64,000 nucleotides of DNA from Solibacillus sp. FSL R5-0449. Lineage in GTDB: Bacteria; Bacillota; Bacilli; Bacillales_A; Planococcaceae. Below the pieces are notes generated by a model. The model worked only from the letters and a program-made list of their open reading frames with translations, was not told the origin of the DNA and did not search any database. The stretch lies in contig NZ_CP150239.1 of NCBI RefSeq assembly GCF_037975215.1, positions 3,262,001-3,326,000 on the forward strand, in the 5' to 3' direction. The position numbers were made by a program, and so were the translations under genes. Position 1 is the first letter of the stretch; each line of letters starts with the position of its first letter. Positions 61,678 through 64,000 of the stretch are shown one piece after another.

Positions 61678-62184
61678 TTAAGATAAATAATTTAGCACGA
61701 TGCTCCATATTTCAACTTTTTCATCAAAGGTTTTAATATTCTTTCCCGGAATCGGACTGGTTGATGGCATTTTTTTATATGCCCGTCCGTCCAACACCTC
61801 AAGTCCGATATGTCTTTTAAAAACATCGAAGCTCTTCCCGCCATTAAATAAGACAAGCTGTATTTGCGGATACCTAATAAACAGCTCCGAAAAGTTATTC
61901 GGTACTTCATTTTTTATTTTTGCATCCAGACTGCCTTCGCGTTCACAGCTTTCGATCGAATCCCATAGCCCTATATGATGTTTACGAAGAAGTGCGATTC
62001 TTTCGTTATAGTCTTCCGGAATATCGGTTGCTAGAAGCTTTCCCATAATCGGCCAAAAGTGATTCCGTCGGTTGCCGTAGTATTGTTGCTTCTCCAGCGA
62101 TTGCTTTCCTGGCATCGATCCAAGGATAAGCACTTTAGTCGTTTCATCCACAATCGGAGGTAATATGTTTCGGATTGGCTCCAT
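61678..62184 (-). CDS. DNA-deoxyinosine glycosylase (uracil-DNA glycosylase superfamily)
   Basis: 168 aa, the size of this subgroup. Motif region VLILGSMPGKQSLEKQQYYG and NRRNHFWPIMGKLLA is the hallmark of hypoxanthine/deoxyinosine-specific glycosylases, and LVLFNGGKSF and MPSTSPIPGKN complete the fold. Removes hypoxanthine from deaminated DNA. AAGGGGTGGGAAACG sets ATG 62184; the residues upstream are not coding. Confidence 0.9.
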   Translation of the reverse strand: MEPIRNILPPIVDETTKVLILGSMPGKQSLEKQQYYGNRRNHFWPIMGKLLATDIPEDYNERIALLRKHHIGLWDSIESCEREGSLDAKIKNEVPNNFSELFIRYPQIQLVLFNGGKSFDVFKRHIGLEVLDGRAYKKMPSTSPIPGKNIKTFDEKVEIWSIVLNYLS

Positions 62185-62235
62185 CGTTTCCCACCCCTTC
62201 GCTATAGTCAGTATTATTATAAATAAATTTTCCAA

Positions 62236-62282
62236 ACAAAAATACTGTCCACTCCCCCAAATAGCCCGGTTAGTGAACAGTA
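62236..62282 (-). terminator. terminator after peptide-binding lipoprotein gene
   Basis: TACTGTcCACT / AGTGaACAGTA stem with long loop; TTTTTG follows on the minus strand. Confidence 0.8.
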
Positions 62283-62293
62283 CTTATATTAAA

Positions 62294-63916
62294 TCATTGT
62301 GAAATTTTCACGTTTTGGATCTGATAAATGCCAGTCGCATCGATTGAGAAGCCTGTAACGCTATTTGCATAACCTGTTAAATAAGCTTGGTGGTGGATAA
62401 ATGCTGCAGGTGCTTCATTAATAATAATATCCTGTGCCTGTTTATAAATATCCATGCGAATCGTTTCGTCTGTCTCAATGCGCCCAACTTCCAATAGCTC
62501 ATCCAGCTCTTTATTGCTGTAGCGTGTACGGTTGTTATTGCCGATATCAGAAGTGTGGAATAGCGGGTAAAGTGCCCCGTCCGCATCTCCTGTAGAAGGT
62601 GCCCACCCAAGCATGAACATATCGTGGTCACCTTTAGATGTTCTTTCTAAATAAGCGCCCCATTCCATTACTTCAATTTCCACCTGAATGTTGAGCTGCT
62701 TTAACGTTTCTTGCAGGATGATCGCAATTTGCTGGCGTTGCGGGTTATCATTTGTCCAGATTGTCGTTTTAAATCCATCCGGGAAGCCTGCTTCTTCCAG
62801 CAATTTCTTTGCTTCATCAATATTAGTGTCCTGTTTCGCCACTTCTTCGTTATAACCCCATACCATTGGCGATAGCGGGCCAAATGCCTGAACACCAAAG
62901 CCATCATAAACGCCTTTTAATATCGCTTCACGATCAAGCGCTTTTGAAATGGCCTGACGTACTTTCGGATTATCAAATGGCGCTTTTTCTGTATTGAAAC
63001 CTAAATAGGAAATGGAAACTGAAGGCTGTTTTACTACTTGGGCAAACCCTTCGACAAGCGGTACTTCTGTTGGTTGTACCGGGTCGATAATGTGCGCATA
63101 GCCTGCTTCCAAGTCAGCCGCCCGTGTTGCACTTTCCGGCACGGTTTTAAATACAGCAGAATCATAGGCTACTTGATCACCCCAGTATTCTGTATTTTTC
63201 ACAAGACGAATTTCCTGACCAGGTGTCCACTTCTCTAACTTCAGGAAGCCAGTGCCGATCGGATTTTCATTTCCGTATGCACGCGCTTCACCGCCACTTT
63301 CCATACGTTTATAATCTTCTTCAATAACCGCCGGACTCATCATATCGCCGCCAGGATGTGTTAATGCAAACAGCAACGGTCCATAAGGCTCTTCTGTTTT
63401 AATCTGAACTGTATAGTCATCGACAACGACTACTTCTTTAATCGGTTCAAAATTAGAAAGACGAGGTGATGCAATATTCGGATCAAGCAGACGATCTAAA
63501 TTCGCTTTAACCGCTTCCGCATTGAAATCTGTCCCATCATGGAACTTTACCCCTTGGCGCAGTTTTAACTGCAATGTTAAATCGTCGAGATATTCCCATG
63601 ACTCTGCTAATAAAGGTTCGATCTCACCAGTATCAAAATTACGGACAACTAATGTCTCGAAAATATTGCGTTGTACATTTGATGAAGGGACATCATTTGA
63701 GCCGTGTGGATCTAATTCAACTGCTTCTGAAAGAACTTCAATTACAAGCTCGCCGCCTTCTGATGATGTATTCTCTGTAGCTGAATCTTTACCAGCATCC
63801 GTTTCGGCACTAGAATCGGCCGAACTGTTTGGAGATGTTTCCTCGTCATTACTGCATGCAGCCAATATGAGGATAAAAGAAAACAATAATAGCCACCATA
63901 CTTTTTGTAACTTCAT
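62294..63916 (-). CDS. ABC transporter substrate-binding lipoprotein, peptide/nickel type (SBP_bac_5)
   Basis: 540 aa. Lipoprotein signal with lipobox LILAAC (Cys-21), an acidic Ser/Asp linker, then the large family 5 binding domain: LAESWEYLDDLTLQLKLRQG, VKFHDGTDFNAEAVKANLDR, and LGFNTEKAPFDNPKVRQAIS. Typical of dipeptide, oligopeptide or glutathione binding proteins. AAAGGAGGAAGGTAAGA precedes ATG 63916. The partner permease and ATPase genes are not downstream (a terminator follows), so they must be upstream beyond the window or elsewhere. Confidence 0.93.
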   Translation of the reverse strand: MKLQKVWWLLLFSFILILAACSNDEETSPNSSADSSAETDAGKDSATENTSSEGGELVIEVLSEAVELDPHGSNDVPSSNVQRNIFETLVVRNFDTGEIEPLLAESWEYLDDLTLQLKLRQGVKFHDGTDFNAEAVKANLDRLLDPNIASPRLSNFEPIKEVVVVDDYTVQIKTEEPYGPLLFALTHPGGDMMSPAVIEEDYKRMESGGEARAYGNENPIGTGFLKLEKWTPGQEIRLVKNTEYWGDQVAYDSAVFKTVPESATRAADLEAGYAHIIDPVQPTEVPLVEGFAQVVKQPSVSISYLGFNTEKAPFDNPKVRQAISKALDREAILKGVYDGFGVQAFGPLSPMVWGYNEEVAKQDTNIDEAKKLLEEAGFPDGFKTTIWTNDNPQRQQIAIILQETLKQLNIQVEIEVMEWGAYLERTSKGDHDMFMLGWAPSTGDADGALYPLFHTSDIGNNNRTRYSNKELDELLEVGRIETDETIRMDIYKQAQDIIINEAPAAFIHHQAYLTGYANSVTGFSIDATGIYQIQNVKISQ

Positions 63917-64000
63917 TCTTACCTTCCTCCTTTTTAACTGAATTTTCTGTTTTTAATATATTAACTTTTATTGGAAATAATAACAACCCCTTATTATATA

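Overview
The window looks like a chromosomal segment of a low-GC Gram-positive rod of the Bacillales, most likely a Planococcaceae member of the Solibacillus/Lysinibacillus kind. This is inferred from AT-rich composition, strong AGGAGG-type ribosome binding sites, TTG/GTG starts, rho-independent terminators after most units, and proteins that read as close relatives of Bacillus subtilis YwqG, MntR, CvfB, NiaP, YpuA, YclNOPQ, HmoA, HflX and YhdO. No rRNA, tRNA, prophage, insertion sequence or CRISPR array was seen. Most of it is ordinary housekeeping and accessory metabolism.

Layout. 1-5.4 kb: end of a rodA/ftsW-type gene, a 45-aa small gene, a YwqG protein, cardiolipin synthase, and a membrane protein/VanY-type carboxypeptidase pair. 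5.5-9.5 kb: an AraC regulator diverging from a one-component LytTR regulator, followed by a succinyl/acetyl-CoA:CoA transferase. 9.5-13.7 kb: small stress-like and membrane peptides, a GNAT enzyme, YpuA, a mntR-cvfB operon, and a ComFB-like protein. 13.9-20.4 kb: penicillin acylase family protein, exodeoxyribonuclease III, murB, a thiol-sensing HxlR/CatR-like repressor, an azoreductase with an MhqR-like operator, and a DsbA/FrnE thiol oxidoreductase. 20.5-28.4 kb: Rieske-tailed flavin oxidoreductase, Mn-pyrophosphatase, RpiR regulator, niacin permease niaP, thrC-thrB, and a NAD(P)-binding protein. 28.4-34.5 kb: ZIP transporter, PAP2 phosphatase, and a Fur-type iron locus (HmoA-type heme monooxygenase, siderophore-binding lipoprotein, two permeases and an ATPase) with two Fur-box-like sites. 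34.7-40.2 kb: N-succinylamino-acid racemase/OSBS with its GNAT partner, POT peptide transporter, and HflX. 40.3-45.6 kb: methyltransferase, DUF47-Pit phosphate uptake pair, and an MMPL transporter. 46-53.7 kb: two unknown small proteins, AI-2E family permease, M3 oligopeptidase, chemoreceptor, YebC regulator, and YpfJ-type metalloprotease. 53.8-64 kb: unknown anchored protein, an rlmA-epimerase-plsC-phosphatase group, polysaccharide deacetylase, NERD protein, YjjG nucleotidase, TSUP exporter, DNA-deoxyinosine glycosylase, DinB protein, and an oligopeptide-type binding lipoprotein.

The most unusual object is non-coding. Between the convergent MMPL and small-protein genes (45620-46001) lies an array of 13 copies of TATTAG[AC]A spaced almost exactly 21 bp apart, two turns of B-DNA. 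It is bracketed by a 12-bp near-perfect inverted repeat and sits between two terminators. It does not fit CRISPR, a promoter or a gene, and may be a helically phased protein-binding array or a small non-autonomous element.

Themes linking the genes are thiol/quinone stress (CatR-like repressor, azoreductase, FrnE-like protein, Rieske oxidoreductase), iron scavenging (siderophore uptake plus heme degradation), cell-envelope maintenance (RodA, MurB, VanY, Cls, PlsC, deacetylase), and D-amino-acid salvage (racemase plus succinyltransferase). Functions are assigned by recognising families and motifs by eye. No database search was run.
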